Translations under genes and position numbers: made by a program | Notes under the pieces: generated by a model | What the model saw: only the letters and a program-made list of their open reading frames with translations | Told to the model about the DNA's origin: nothing | The model's database searches: none | Source: Phytophthora sp. 'mugwort' | Lineage: Eukaryota > Oomycota > Peronosporomycetes > Peronosporales > Peronosporaceae | Length of the DNA stretch: 64,000 bases | Reading direction: 5' to 3' | Assembly (NCBI GenBank): GCA_033558025.1 | Contig: JAUCEF010000018.1 | Location: 2,480,001 to 2,544,000 of the forward strand | Part shown: positions 53,806-63,299 of the stretch, in pieces | How the letters are laid out: the number at the start of each line of letters is the position of its first letter | Position numbering within the stretch: the first letter of the stretch is position 1

Positions 53806-54775
53806 ATGGCAGCAAAAGGAGATCCAATCGAGGTGCTGGAGGACAGCTTGGGCGAGCCCGATGTGAAGGTGGGTGTACGGCATAGCTGAATGCTGGTTGC
53901 TCCTGCCGCTAATGTGTTATTCATCTCACCGCCAGGTCATCCTGCTCGGCGACTCGGCCGTCGGGAAATCCAAGCTGGTCGAGCGCTTTATGATGAACGA
54001 GTACCAACCGCGCCAGGTAAACGTATGTTGCTGTCTAATAGATAAGGGCTAGCTGCACTGACAAGTTTCCTGTCGCTTTGCAGCTATCGACGTTTGCGCT
54101 TACGCTGTTCCGGAAGGAGGTAGAGCTGGATGGCGAGAACGGGAAGCATTCGATCAAAGTCGGTGCGTATTGGACTTTGAGCTATGATGATGATCAAGCA
54201 GAGTCCATGAATAATGCTCGTGTATTGATGACCGACGATAGATTTCTGGGATACAGCTGGACAAGAGCGGTTTTCTAGTATGCACCCGTCGTACTACTAC
54301 GGAGCGACAGCATGCATCTTGGTGAGTAGAGCATAGGAAAGTTGTCCCTTAGTGTTCGGACTCCTCATTGAGAACTGGTCGTGACTAGGTCTTCGATGTC
54401 ACGCGAAAGGTGACGTATCAGAACTTAGCGAACTGGTACAAGGAGCTTCGCGAGTACTGCGAGAATATCCCGTGCTTCCTGGTAGCCAACAAGATCGACG
54501 TCGATATGAACGTTAGTGGAAATGGTGGATCTGGTGATTGCGAAATGATCGTTTCTGGTTTAACCTCACTTATGCCGTTCTTCTAACGTTGTTAGGTAAC
54601 TAGCAAAAAGTTTAAATTCGCCGAGACGCACAACCTCGAGTTCAGCTTCGTCTCCGCTGCGGACGGTACGAATGTGGTCAAGGTATTCAAAGAAGCTGTT
54701 GAAGCTGCCTACAAATTCAAGCTGGAAGGTGGCGACTTCATGTCGGACGTTCTTGATCTACTTGGAGAGAAATAA
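53806..54775 (+). CDS. RABL2: RABL2-like small GTPase
   Basis: Six exons: 53806-53868, 53936-54016, 54084-54162, 54242-54321, 54389-54511, 54596-54775, giving 201 residues. All introns have GT-AG ends. RABL2 is a ciliary Rab-like GTPase that starts intraflagellar transport at the basal body. Spliced motifs: P-loop GDSAVGKSKLVERFMM (Gly26-), STFALTLFRKEVEL in the effector loop, DFWDTAGQERFSSMH (Gln of DTAGQE kept), VFDVTRKVTYQNLANWY, ANKIDVDMN, and FVSAADGTNVVKVF. STFALTL and RKVTYQNL are RABL2-type rather than ordinary Rab. No C-terminal prenyl Cys (ends DLLGEK), as in RABL2. Its presence fits flagellated zoospores. The stop overlaps an AATAAA. Confidence 0.92.
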
Positions 54776-55625
54776 AGCAAGTTGGGTGTCAAGCCTCAAA
54801 AATTAATGAGTTTTCTGAAGAGATATTGATGCCAACTTCCACCCTTACAACGTTGTATTCCAGTAGAATGAATGACTCGCTCAAACGAATGGACATCAAC
54901 CTGATGGAATATTACTAAGTTACGAGCAGAGCGACTGGTATTACTGTGCCATAAACTAAGAACAAAATATTGTAACATTCCCAAAATTAGTTTAAAGCAA
55001 TTCTCGTTTATGCTTGGCTCTTACTTAAATATTGCTGTCCTCTTCGCACATCGTTTGTTGTGTACTGCAAGTGGAATCTTACATCGGCAACATGGCTAGC
55101 GGATCTACTGAAACGTGCGGTGTGATGAGCGCAAGCAGAGTTGTCTGGGCTGCTCCGCTGACGATCACTAACTACACCCTCAGACTTGTTCCAACTAGAC
55201 AAAACCGCTTCAAACCTGCAATCTTCGTAATTCAATCCGTCAACTGGTCCATTTATCGGCAGGAGACTAATGACTGCATTCATGCCCAGATTGCAATGTT
55301 TTCATTAACAGATCACTATCCCAAGCGAGCAAGTACGCGCTGATGTGATGTTTCGATGGTGATTTCACTGGTACGTTTGAACATTCGCTCATCCTAAGCA
55401 ATCCGCTGACATTGGAGCTTTTGTCGACACGTATCCAGGAAAGCACTCAATCCGCTATCCACAGATGTTGATGATAATGAAACAGCTCGTACAATTCTTG
55501 CTAAGTGCATTTCAGCCTCTTGTTTACGCTTTTTCTAACGTCTAAGTACTGCGTCTTAATGCGGTACCAAGTCCCAAAGGGACCTCCGCGGCAGAAGGCC
55601 CCTTCGCCACCAAGACTCGAGCACC
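54776..55625. other. Convergent intergenic region, RABL2/Nup85
   Basis: No supported gene. Short frames at 55008-55340 lack domains. The 3' ends of both genes face each other here. Confidence 0.5.
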
Positions 55626-57833
55626 TTACTCTTCCATCGGCGCGAACGATGCGTCTGCGATCAAATAAGGCCGCTGGGCCACCAACGCACCAGTCGCCTG
55701 ACGGCTTCGAGGGTCTACGCCGCAGCCGCTTGCAGTAGCTTCTTGTAACATTGCTTCTGCCAGATTTCGAGAAATTAAACTGTCGATGCGCTCTTTCAGT
55801 TGCTTGTTTGAGCCCGACTCGTAAAATTGTTGACGATCAAATGAACGGTCCAGTTGCTGCAGGTACGCCATAAGTGAGTACAAGTGTCGCGAGCCAAACA
55901 CAGTCGGAGATTCCTTTAGCAAACGTTCCGCTTGTCCAAGTACTTCAGAGCGCAGCGCCTTAGGAGCTTCAGTCGAACTAAATAGCCAGTCTAGACGCTT
56001 CGCAGCTTCCATGGACACAAACCGAAGCTTGATTTCAAGAGCTGCATGCTTTTCCTTGTTCAAAACTTCATCCGTCCTCAATTGTTGCCGCAGAGACTCG
56101 AGGTCGTCCAGTACCAGTTGAAATTCGCGGTACTTCACCAACCAAGCCAACTTCTGAGGACGCGCAAACTCAATGTGAGACTCCATAAACTGCACCGCCT
56201 CGTGCAAAGGAGTCAGCGAGTCTACGTCGCTGCATTCCTGCAAAATATCATCGCAAAGAGCATCCACTCCATCAAGGTGGTTGCCACGCAGCATCCAGTT
56301 AAGAGCTGACGCGTAGGCCTTCTTGGCTTTGCACTCCAGCGCTCTTTGGATTGCAATTTGTTTCTGAGTCTGTGCCAGAATCTTTTTACCATGACAATAC
56401 GCAAGAAGCCGCTCAGTCTTGTAATCCGTCCGTAAAGGTTCACGTGCCAGCGCAGATCGAATAGCAATAGCACCAAACTTAGGGCAGTACTCATAGTATC
56501 GCACGGCAAATTGCCACATGCCACTGCTCGCACCAATTTCCATCGCGTATTGCAGCAGGAAACGCTCCCGCAGACTGCAACCCGCTTCAGGCAGCAACTC
56601 GTCGGTCAAGATCACGTTACTTTTCTGCAACAGGTCTGCCAGATGAGCAGCCATCCACGAAAACCCAAGCGCTATGATATCCTGCAGTGCGCTCTGAATG
56701 TCATACTGCATAATGGCCAGGATAATACAGTCGAAGTTGCCCATGCTCGTCTCCTCGCTGTTGTAGACGCGGAAGCAATTGGCCATCAGAAACTCGAAGC
56801 GATGCGCAATAGTCTTGGGCTCATCCAAGAACAATTTAGCCATCATCAGCTCGTACCAAGTGTCAGCATGGCGCTTCAGTACGTCCTCTTTAGCTGCCAT
56901 AATCTCGAGCAGCGTCGTCAATCTTGCGTTCGACTTGATGTATCCGTCTGTGTTAAGCAAATACTGGCACGCATCGTTCCAGTTCTTCCATTCAGCTGGT
57001 CCGTCCTGTTCCATGCTCATTTCCGATCCTCCAGTTCTTCCGGGCATCGTCAGTAGCAGCTTTTGGACTGCTTGAAACGCCGACTTTATTGACCTTCCTG
57101 TCAGCGACATGACATCACGAGCAAGCAGCGACTTGTAGCTCGAGTGTGAGGCTAACAAGCTCCAGGCACTGGGGCCGTTTCCCGTCATCACCAAAGACTG
57201 GATCGTGGTCCAGAAAGCTGAGTCTTGCTCGGGTTTCTGCTGCTTCTTCAGCTTCTCGCTCTCGCTCTCTGTCTTCTCCAGCAACGTGCTGCAGTAATGC
57301 TCCTGCAGCCATAGCGCCAAGTCATAGGCGAGCGTTCGGTCCGCTCCTCTCGCTCCTCCGCGGAGCAGCAACAGCTCGCAAAGGTGCCAGATGGCCAGTG
57401 AGACCTTCAGCAGGTCCAGAAACTCCCCCTCTTCCTCTGCATCGATGTATGCGTCCTTGTGTGCCTCCAGGCGATCCTCCAGTGCAAAGATGCACGTCTT
57501 GAGCGCCTCGCGGTACTCGCGACTGGCGCGTGCGACGCCAAACGCTCCCGGCTGCGGCGTCTGCTGTGTACGTGCGAAGACATCAAAGGAGGCAGCCACT
57601 AGCGTACGCAGCTCGCGCGGCATGGCGTCGCCGAACTCGCGCACAGAGGAGGACGAAGACGCTGCCACCCACTTCCGCGCGCTCTTACCCCACGCAGCGC
57701 CGGCTGTGGAGCGCCCCGCCGCCGCATCCGTCGAGCGCTTTCCGAAGACCAGTTCCTTCTCCACGACAGGCAGCTGCCGCGTCGCGCGCAGGATTTCGAA
57801 GGCGCCAGGAGCCGGCGCGGAAGCCATCGCCAT
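55626..57833 (-). CDS. NUP85: Nucleoporin Nup85 (outer ring, Nup107-160 complex)
   Basis: 735 residues, single exon, ATG at 57833. Nup85 is a helical scaffold of the Y-shaped outer-ring complex of the nuclear pore. Matches to the family are strong in the middle: HADTWYELMMAKLFLDEP, FDCIILAIMQYDIQSAL, WMAAHLADLLQKSNVI, ERFLLQYAMEIGASSGMWQF and YYEYCPKFGAIAIRSAL, which follow the order and spacing of the animal protein, then YASALNWMLRGNHLDGVD and a C-terminal FGSRHLYSLMAYLQQLD. The N-terminus has ATRQLPVVEKELVFGKR, and a low-complexity SSSSS stretch near residue 60. Length agrees with the family. A second ATG two codons in is an alternative start. It is divergent from the ELM1-like gene, with 205 bases between. 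Confidence 0.9.
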   Translation of the reverse strand: MAMASAPAPGAFEILRATRQLPVVEKELVFGKRSTDAAAGRSTAGAAWGKSARKWVAASSSSSVREFGDAMPRELRTLVAASFDVFARTQQTPQPGAFGVARASREYREALKTCIFALEDRLEAHKDAYIDAEEEGEFLDLLKVSLAIWHLCELLLLRGGARGADRTLAYDLALWLQEHYCSTLLEKTESESEKLKKQQKPEQDSAFWTTIQSLVMTGNGPSAWSLLASHSSYKSLLARDVMSLTGRSIKSAFQAVQKLLLTMPGRTGGSEMSMEQDGPAEWKNWNDACQYLLNTDGYIKSNARLTTLLEIMAAKEDVLKRHADTWYELMMAKLFLDEPKTIAHRFEFLMANCFRVYNSEETSMGNFDCIILAIMQYDIQSALQDIIALGFSWMAAHLADLLQKSNVILTDELLPEAGCSLRERFLLQYAMEIGASSGMWQFAVRYYEYCPKFGAIAIRSALAREPLRTDYKTERLLAYCHGKKILAQTQKQIAIQRALECKAKKAYASALNWMLRGNHLDGVDALCDDILQECSDVDSLTPLHEAVQFMESHIEFARPQKLAWLVKYREFQLVLDDLESLRQQLRTDEVLNKEKHAALEIKLRFVSMEAAKRLDWLFSSTEAPKALRSEVLGQAERLLKESPTVFGSRHLYSLMAYLQQLDRSFDRQQFYESGSNKQLKERIDSLISRNLAEAMLQEATASGCGVDPRSRQATGALVAQRPYLIADASFAPMEE

Positions 57834-58038
57834 TATCTCTTCTGGTTCAAATGTCCTATAGCCAATGGGCTTTGGGATGTGGGTTTTATAGGCTTAGCTT
57901 TGCAGAACCCAAGCCTATATAGCTCATTGGCAGCATTATTTTAAATCTTCATACAGTATGAGGATTTATAATATACTGGATCGGGACGTACGTGTATAAT
58001 CTGTGAAAGGCTAGTGTCACCTGATTGGAGTATGAAGC
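57834..58038. promoter_or_regulatory. Short divergent promoter, Nup85/ELM1-like
   Basis: 205 bases serve both genes. CCAAT-type sequences (AGCCAATGGG and CTCATTGGCA) flank a TATATAG near 57916. No initiator match is clear. Confidence 0.4.
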
Positions 58039-59266
58039 ATGAGCGGCGCGCGCGCGGTGCGGCTGCTGGTGCTCGGGAACGGCGCGGCCGGAGCCGAGAA
58101 GCAGGCGCTGGCGCTTGGCGCGAGGCTGCGTGAGAAGCTGCTGAGTAAGAACTTCACGCACCGACTGAATGTGTTCTGCCCGCCCGTGGAGTGCGTGCGT
58201 GTGAGATCGCACCTGATTCCACCAGTGCTGCAGGTTTTCGGCGCCAAACTCACTGGCAACCCGCTATTCGGCTACAAGGAGCACGACTCGAGTCGATTGT
58301 TTCCTCTGCGGAAAGACCCGAGAGTGCTGGACGTCGTTATCGGCTGTGGGAGGAGCACGGTAGCACTCTGTGCGGTGATGAAGCAGCTGGAGCCCCAGAG
58401 GACGTTCAACGTGCAAATCCAGCACCCACGTGTGCCGCTCTCGTGGTTTAACGCCGTGGTGGTACCCAGACACGACTTTCCCAGAGGAGGAGGCGGTGTG
58501 GACAATCTTTTCCTGACGTCAGGCACGGTGCACGACATCACGCCGGATCTACTGCAGCAACATGGCAGCGAATGGAGTGAAGAGTTGGATGAAGAACTGC
58601 AAGGCAGGTGCACGCGCATTGTGTGGCTTCTAGGAGGACCGTGTCGGGGTTTTGCGTTCACGGAGCAAGACGCAGAGGTAATGGTTAAGAACTTCGTTCG
58701 AGCCTTACCACGTGGTGACGATATCGCGGTGTTAGTGACTTTTTCACGACGGACACTGAAGAATGTCCAGGAGGTGATTCATCGTGGACTGGATGCAAGG
58801 TTTCCGGTGCCTGGACAATTGATCGTGTGGGAAGGCACTGAAAGCCGCAATCCATACCATGCGCTGCTGTCCACAGCTTCTTGCATTGTGACTACGCCAG
58901 ACTCGATTTCCATGACGACGGAGGCAATTGCATCAGGCAAACCAGTATTCACAATTGGCACGGAGAACTGCAAGGTAAATCCAAGCGTTAGACTCTTGCC
59001 AAGGGTTGTTTTTCTTACCTCTTTTGTTACTTGTGTTGCTTGGATACCAGGGCAAATTTCTGCGCTTCCACCAGTCCCTATTCGCGTCCAAGGCCACAGC
59101 ACCGTTCGATGTGAATGCTGTAGCATCAGCGCTCCTGTGGCGCGACAACCATGAGCAGGACGCAGTCTCGGCTGCGTCGTCTGCCTTAGAGAAAGAAATT
59201 TCCACTATCGTTGACGCGATCGCCATCAATGTCCACAAGGCGCTGAACCAAATAGAAACATGCTGA
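58039..59266 (+). CDS. ELM1-like protein (mitochondrial fission ELM1 family, DUF1022)
   Basis: Two exons: 58039-58974 and 59051-59266, 383 residues. The intron has GTAAAT...CCAG ends and splicing gives ENCK-GKFLRFHQSL; reading through it makes a shorter wrong C-terminus. The family, named for plant ELM1, has a glycosyltransferase-B-like fold; in plants it helps recruit dynamin to mitochondria. Typical motifs: LLVLGNGAAGAEKQALALG at the N-terminus, VIGCGRSTVALCAVM, FNVQIQHPRVPLSWFNAVVV, WLLGGPCRGFAFTEQDAEVM and TPDSISMTTEAIASGKPVF. Full family length. Whether it acts in mitochondrial fission here is inferred from plants only. An AATAAA lies at 59269. Convergent with eIF5. Confidence 0.85.
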
Positions 59267-59513
59267 CCAATAAACGCAATCGAAAGCACATTTTTCATTC
59301 ATAATTCTCAATAATGTCTGAAATTCCGCTTCGATTGAAATGCAGTGAAACGACTTTTTGGGCGATGCAACTAATACTTAGTTTCCTAAGGCTTAGTCGT
59401 CGATCTGGAAAAAGAAAAGTTCGCGAAGATATGCAAGTGCTGCTTTGGTAACGTAATCAGTGCACAGGGGGGCACGGCGGCTCCAACCGTGTCGAAAATG
59501 AATCGCAGACAAT

Positions 59514-60872
59514 TTACTCGTCATCGCTCTCCTCGTCACTCTCCTCTTCGGCGTTCTCCAGCCATTCGATGAAGGGCTGCAGGAGGGCCTTCAGCTTGGC
59601 GGCAAGCTCGTCGGTGACCGCCCAGTGAGCGTACTCCTTACGGACACCGTTGTTGGCCCAGGCAACGAGGCACTCCTCCTCAAGCAGGTCCTCATCATAC
59701 AGCAGCTTCAAAAGGATCGGGTACGAGGTCAGCAGCTCCGGGTGCTCAACGGCACAGAAATGCTCAACTAGAGCAAGCAGCTGGTACTGCGAGTGCTGGC
59801 CGTCGATAATCTTCTCGAGCACAGGGGAATACTTAGCCACCTGGTTACTCGCCAGCACTTGCTCGGTGAAGGCAGAGCGGAAGAAGATCACAAGACGGTC
59901 TGTGACAGGCAGCGCCGAGTAGGTCTGCTGGCGGCACAGCTCTTCGAAGATTTCCGTCTCCGAGTGGCTCTCAGACAGGAAGCGCTGCAGGTTGGACACG
60001 GCCGAGTCGAGGGCGTTCTCATCGTCCACCTGAAGGTTGTCCAGCGTCGCCACGACCTCTTCGGTTTCAGCAGCCTGCATAGCAGCGGCAGCAGCAGCCT
60101 CGATGGCCTCGGCCTCAGCAGCGCGGGCCGCCACAGCCTCGGCGGACAGATCCGTGTGCCACACCACCTCGTCGTCGTCATCTTCAGCGCCCGACGTCTC
60201 CTTGACGGAGTTTTTGTCCTTGTGGTGTTTCTTCTTCTTGTCCTTCTTGTCTTTCTTATCCTTCTTGTCTTTCTTGTCTTTCTTGTCCTTCTTCTCCTTC
60301 TTCTCCTTCTTTTCCTTGGTAGCGGATTCGTCCTCGGGTTCGTCATGCGATGACGATTTCTTCTCCTTCTTCTCCTTCTTCTCCTTCTTGTCTTTCTTCT
60401 TCTTGTCGTCCTTGTTGCTGCGTTTGGCGGCAGTGTGCTCCTTGAAGATAAAAGTCGTGAGCTTATGGTTCATGTCCACTGGCTCAACAGCGCCACACGC
60501 GTAGCACTTGTGAAAGATCAGCTGGCCCTTGAACTTGTACTTGGTCTCGGGCAGACGGCATCCGGGGCACAGCACAAAGCCCTCGATGTACTTGGACAGG
60601 TGCTGTTGCATCATGCCAGCATCGAAGGCGCCGTTCACAATGGCACGGTCCGTCTTCTCGTCGTACTTGGACTGGGCACCCAGCTCACAGCCAAAGAACT
60701 TGCACACCTCGGCGGTGGAGCGGTGGAGTGATGTTGCAACGTCCGCGCAGTTGACGACCAGAGTCTTGATACCGTTTCCCTTACCTTCAATCTTGGCTTG
60801 CAGCCGCGGCATCTTGTACCGGTACTCGGGGTCGTCGACCGACTGGGTTCCTGCAATGTTCATGAGCGACAT
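59514..60872 (-). CDS. EIF5: Translation initiation factor eIF5
   Basis: 452 residues, single exon. eIF5 is the GTPase activator for eIF2 during start-codon recognition. The N-terminal part has DPEYRYKMPRLQAKIEGKGN with Arg18 in the place of the catalytic Arg15 of yeast, VVNCADVATSLHRSTAEV, and a C4 zinc finger, CPGCRLPE ... CYACGA. A very lysine-rich linker of repeated KKDKK/KKEKK units (about residues 150-215) follows, longer than in yeast or human. The C-terminal W2 (HEAT-like) domain spans about 300-440 and the protein ends in an acidic tail EESDEESDDE, the aromatic/acidic eIF2-beta-binding end. Minus strand, in tandem with the aldehyde dehydrogenase gene. Confidence 0.95.
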   Translation of the reverse strand: MSLMNIAGTQSVDDPEYRYKMPRLQAKIEGKGNGIKTLVVNCADVATSLHRSTAEVCKFFGCELGAQSKYDEKTDRAIVNGAFDAGMMQQHLSKYIEGFVLCPGCRLPETKYKFKGQLIFHKCYACGAVEPVDMNHKLTTFIFKEHTAAKRSNKDDKKKKDKKEKKEKKEKKSSSHDEPEDESATKEKKEKKEKKDKKDKKDKKDKKDKKDKKKKHHKDKNSVKETSGAEDDDDEVVWHTDLSAEAVAARAAEAEAIEAAAAAAMQAAETEEVVATLDNLQVDDENALDSAVSNLQRFLSESHSETEIFEELCRQQTYSALPVTDRLVIFFRSAFTEQVLASNQVAKYSPVLEKIIDGQHSQYQLLALVEHFCAVEHPELLTSYPILLKLLYDEDLLEEECLVAWANNGVRKEYAHWAVTDELAAKLKALLQPFIEWLENAEEESDEESDDE

Positions 60873-61675
60873 CTTAGCGGCGGGTAGTTGCTACTTTTGA
60901 TTACTCGCTTGGTCTTGCGTAGAGGGAGTTGGAGGGGCTCTGGATTAGCTAAAGAAGAGCGTCTGGTCCTGTAACGTGAACGAGATCACGTGCTCGGTTG
61001 AAGATGATGGAGACGAATGGTGGCGGAGGGGATGATCCGGGGGATGACGCACAGCTTCCTGTCTCTTTCGTTTCCAGGTCGACGCACTACTCGAATCAAT
61101 TTGGTCGCACGGGATTTGCAAACGCATGCACTGTAGCCAGGTCGGGAGGGTCGCCGCGCGGAGAGGGGGCAAAGTTCGAGCTGTCGGGGGGAGGACGGCG
61201 GGCGGGGAGGACGCACGGAGGAGCGGTCTTCGAGGCGGTTCGTCGACGCTTACGGGCCAACGGTGTCGAATCGGAACTGACCCTCCATGAATGGCGTGCC
61301 TCTCCCCGAAGAAACCAACGGTAACGCCGCAGGAGTGGCTGAAATTAGACAGAAAGACATGTAATTGGATGAATAAGAGCTGAATGAAACAATCTGTTGC
61401 TATCAGTAAATACTGAAAGCAAGGTTATCCAATGTGTACTATTCCGCAGTTGCTGATTCGTCAAAACAAATACGAAAAGATGATTCGCTAAATGAATGAT
61501 GAATGTGGGCCACGCGAGTTAGGGACAGCCACACAACGCATTCACTTCATTAAAGCATAGTCCAAGTTGAAGCCGTTGGAGCACTTCAGTTGCATTCTAA
61601 CAAAATTGCCGGTCGCTGTTTATATCTTTAAGCTTAATACCATGTCAAACAGGTGGATTCTCTATGTCTGCCAGT
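60873..61675. other. Intergenic region upstream of eIF5
   Basis: 803 bases with a GC-rich part at 61000-61330. Short frames on both strands there lack domains. No initiator match was found near the eIF5 start. Confidence 0.5.
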
Positions 61676-63247
61676 TTAAGGGATGCAGTCGTCCGGGCGC
61701 TTGATGATCACCGTCTTGTTCTCAAGGTAGTTGCGCAGACCCAGTTCGCCCTGCTCGCGGCCGACGCCCGAGTTCTTGAAGCCGCCGAATGGTGTATTCG
61801 GCTCGATCACCGTGTAACAGTTCACGTATACGGTACCGGCGCGCACACCGTTGGAGATCTTAATGGCATTGTCCAGGTTGGACGTAACCACACCAGCTCC
61901 CAGGCCGAACTCCGAGTTGTTGGCACGCTCAATGACCTCGTCGATGGTCTTGAACTTGATGATGGACATAACGGGGCCGAAAATCTCCTCGCGGGCGATG
62001 GCCATGTCCTCCGTCACATCGGCGAACACTGTCGGCTCAATGTAGAAACCCTTGTTGCCCCAGCGCTTGCCACCACACACCAGACGGGCGCCGTCCTTCT
62101 TGCCGGACTCAATGTAGCCCAGGATCTTGGTGAACTGGGCGCTGTCAATCTGCGGGCCGTGCTGGACGGACAGGTCAAACGGGTCGCCGATCTTCATGGA
62201 CGAAGCGGCCTCGCCCGAGCGGCGCACAAACTCATCGTAGATGCCCTCCTGTACGTACACGCGGCTACCGGAGATACACACCTGACCGGCGTTTAAGAAC
62301 AGACCCACCTGCGACTGCTGGATGGCGGCGTCGATGTCGGCGTCGTCCAGGATGATGTTGGCAGACTTGCCGCCAAGCTCAAGAGTAATGCGCTTGAGAT
62401 TGTCCACGTGTGACGTGCGCATAATCGTCATACCCGTCTCCGTGGAGCCCGTGAAGGCGACCTTGTCCACATTCGGGTGCTGCGCGAGGTGGGCGCCAAC
62501 GGTGGCACCACCGCCCGTCACAATGTTCACCACACCCTCGGGGAAGCCAGCCTCGACAATAAGCTCTGCAATGCGCAGAGCTGTCAGCGAAGTCTGTTCG
62601 GCGGGTTTGAGCACCACGGTGTTACCGGTGGTCAGGGCGGGGCCCAGCTTCCAGGACATCATGATCATGGAGAAGTTCCATGGGATAATCTGACCGCACA
62701 CACCCACAGGCTCCTGCTTTGTGTAGCACAGGTACGGACCCGAGATGGGGATCGTGCTGCCGTGGATCTTGTCAGCCCAGCCGGCGTAGTAACGAAGCAC
62801 GTTGGCGCAGGCCTGTACGTCTAGGACACGTGTCAGGAAGCGCGGCTTGCCAGCGTCAAGAGCCTCAAGTTGGGCCAGCTCCTCGCCATTCTGTTCAATG
62901 AGGTCCGCAAGTCGGTATAGCAGACGGCCGCGCTCGGCAGCGTCAATGGTGCGCCACGGGCCATTGAAGGCAGCGCGAGCAGCCGCCACAGCGGTGTCCA
63001 CGTCAGCGGTGGTGGCCTCGGCCACAGACGCAATCTTCTCTTCCGTAGCAGGGTTAAACGTGTCGAAGGTAGCACCGGACGACGACGGCGTGAACTTGTT
63101 GTTGATGAACAGGTTGGTCTGCTTCACCGATATCTCCACAGAGAAGTGACGCGACAGCAGGCTAGCCGATGAGGCCTTGGCCGCTGTGGTAGCAACCGAG
63201 GTGCGGACAATGGTGCGGGGCAGGCGACGAAGGATGTGGCGCTGCAT
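61676..63247 (-). CDS. Mitochondrial aldehyde dehydrogenase (ALDH1/2 family)
   Basis: 523 residues, single exon. It oxidises aldehydes to acids with NAD+. The first 40 residues are Arg/Ser/Ala-rich without acidic residues (MQRHILRRLPRTIVRTS), a mitochondrial targeting sequence. The enzyme part has PWNFSMIMMSWKLGPAL, NTVVLKPAEQTSL, VAFTGSTETG, general base Glu290 in LELGGKSANI, and the nucleophile Cys324 in NAGQVCISGSR, 34 residues apart as usual. EEIFGPVMSIIKF and NTPFGGFKNSGVGREQG follow. The ATG at 63247 was chosen because an upstream in-frame GTG cannot be the start and the initiator motif sits just before it. The metabolic role (acetaldehyde or other) is not shown. Confidence 0.95.
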   Translation of the reverse strand: MQRHILRRLPRTIVRTSVATTAAKASSASLLSRHFSVEISVKQTNLFINNKFTPSSSGATFDTFNPATEEKIASVAEATTADVDTAVAAARAAFNGPWRTIDAAERGRLLYRLADLIEQNGEELAQLEALDAGKPRFLTRVLDVQACANVLRYYAGWADKIHGSTIPISGPYLCYTKQEPVGVCGQIIPWNFSMIMMSWKLGPALTTGNTVVLKPAEQTSLTALRIAELIVEAGFPEGVVNIVTGGGATVGAHLAQHPNVDKVAFTGSTETGMTIMRTSHVDNLKRITLELGGKSANIILDDADIDAAIQQSQVGLFLNAGQVCISGSRVYVQEGIYDEFVRRSGEAASSMKIGDPFDLSVQHGPQIDSAQFTKILGYIESGKKDGARLVCGGKRWGNKGFYIEPTVFADVTEDMAIAREEIFGPVMSIIKFKTIDEVIERANNSEFGLGAGVVTSNLDNAIKISNGVRAGTVYVNCYTVIEPNTPFGGFKNSGVGREQGELGLRNYLENKTVIIKRPDDCIP

Positions 63248-63283
63248 GGTTATCGTACGGAGACCGGAGTGAGCAGGAGCGCG

Positions 63284-63299
63284 CAAAATGCAGAATGGC
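63284..63299 (-). promoter_or_regulatory. Oomycete initiator-like element, ALDH
   Basis: On the minus strand GCCATTCTGCATTTTG fits the oomycete initiator (TCATTYYNCAWTTT) with one change (C for the first T). It lies 37-52 bases before the ATG at 63247. Confidence 0.6.

Noticed and set aside
60998..61324. 108-codon + strand frame between eIF5 and ALDH
   Set aside because: GC-rich, Gly/Arg-rich, no domain; more likely promoter-side DNA.
61664..62296. 210-codon frame antisense to aldehyde dehydrogenase
   Set aside because: A shadow of the conserved enzyme frame.
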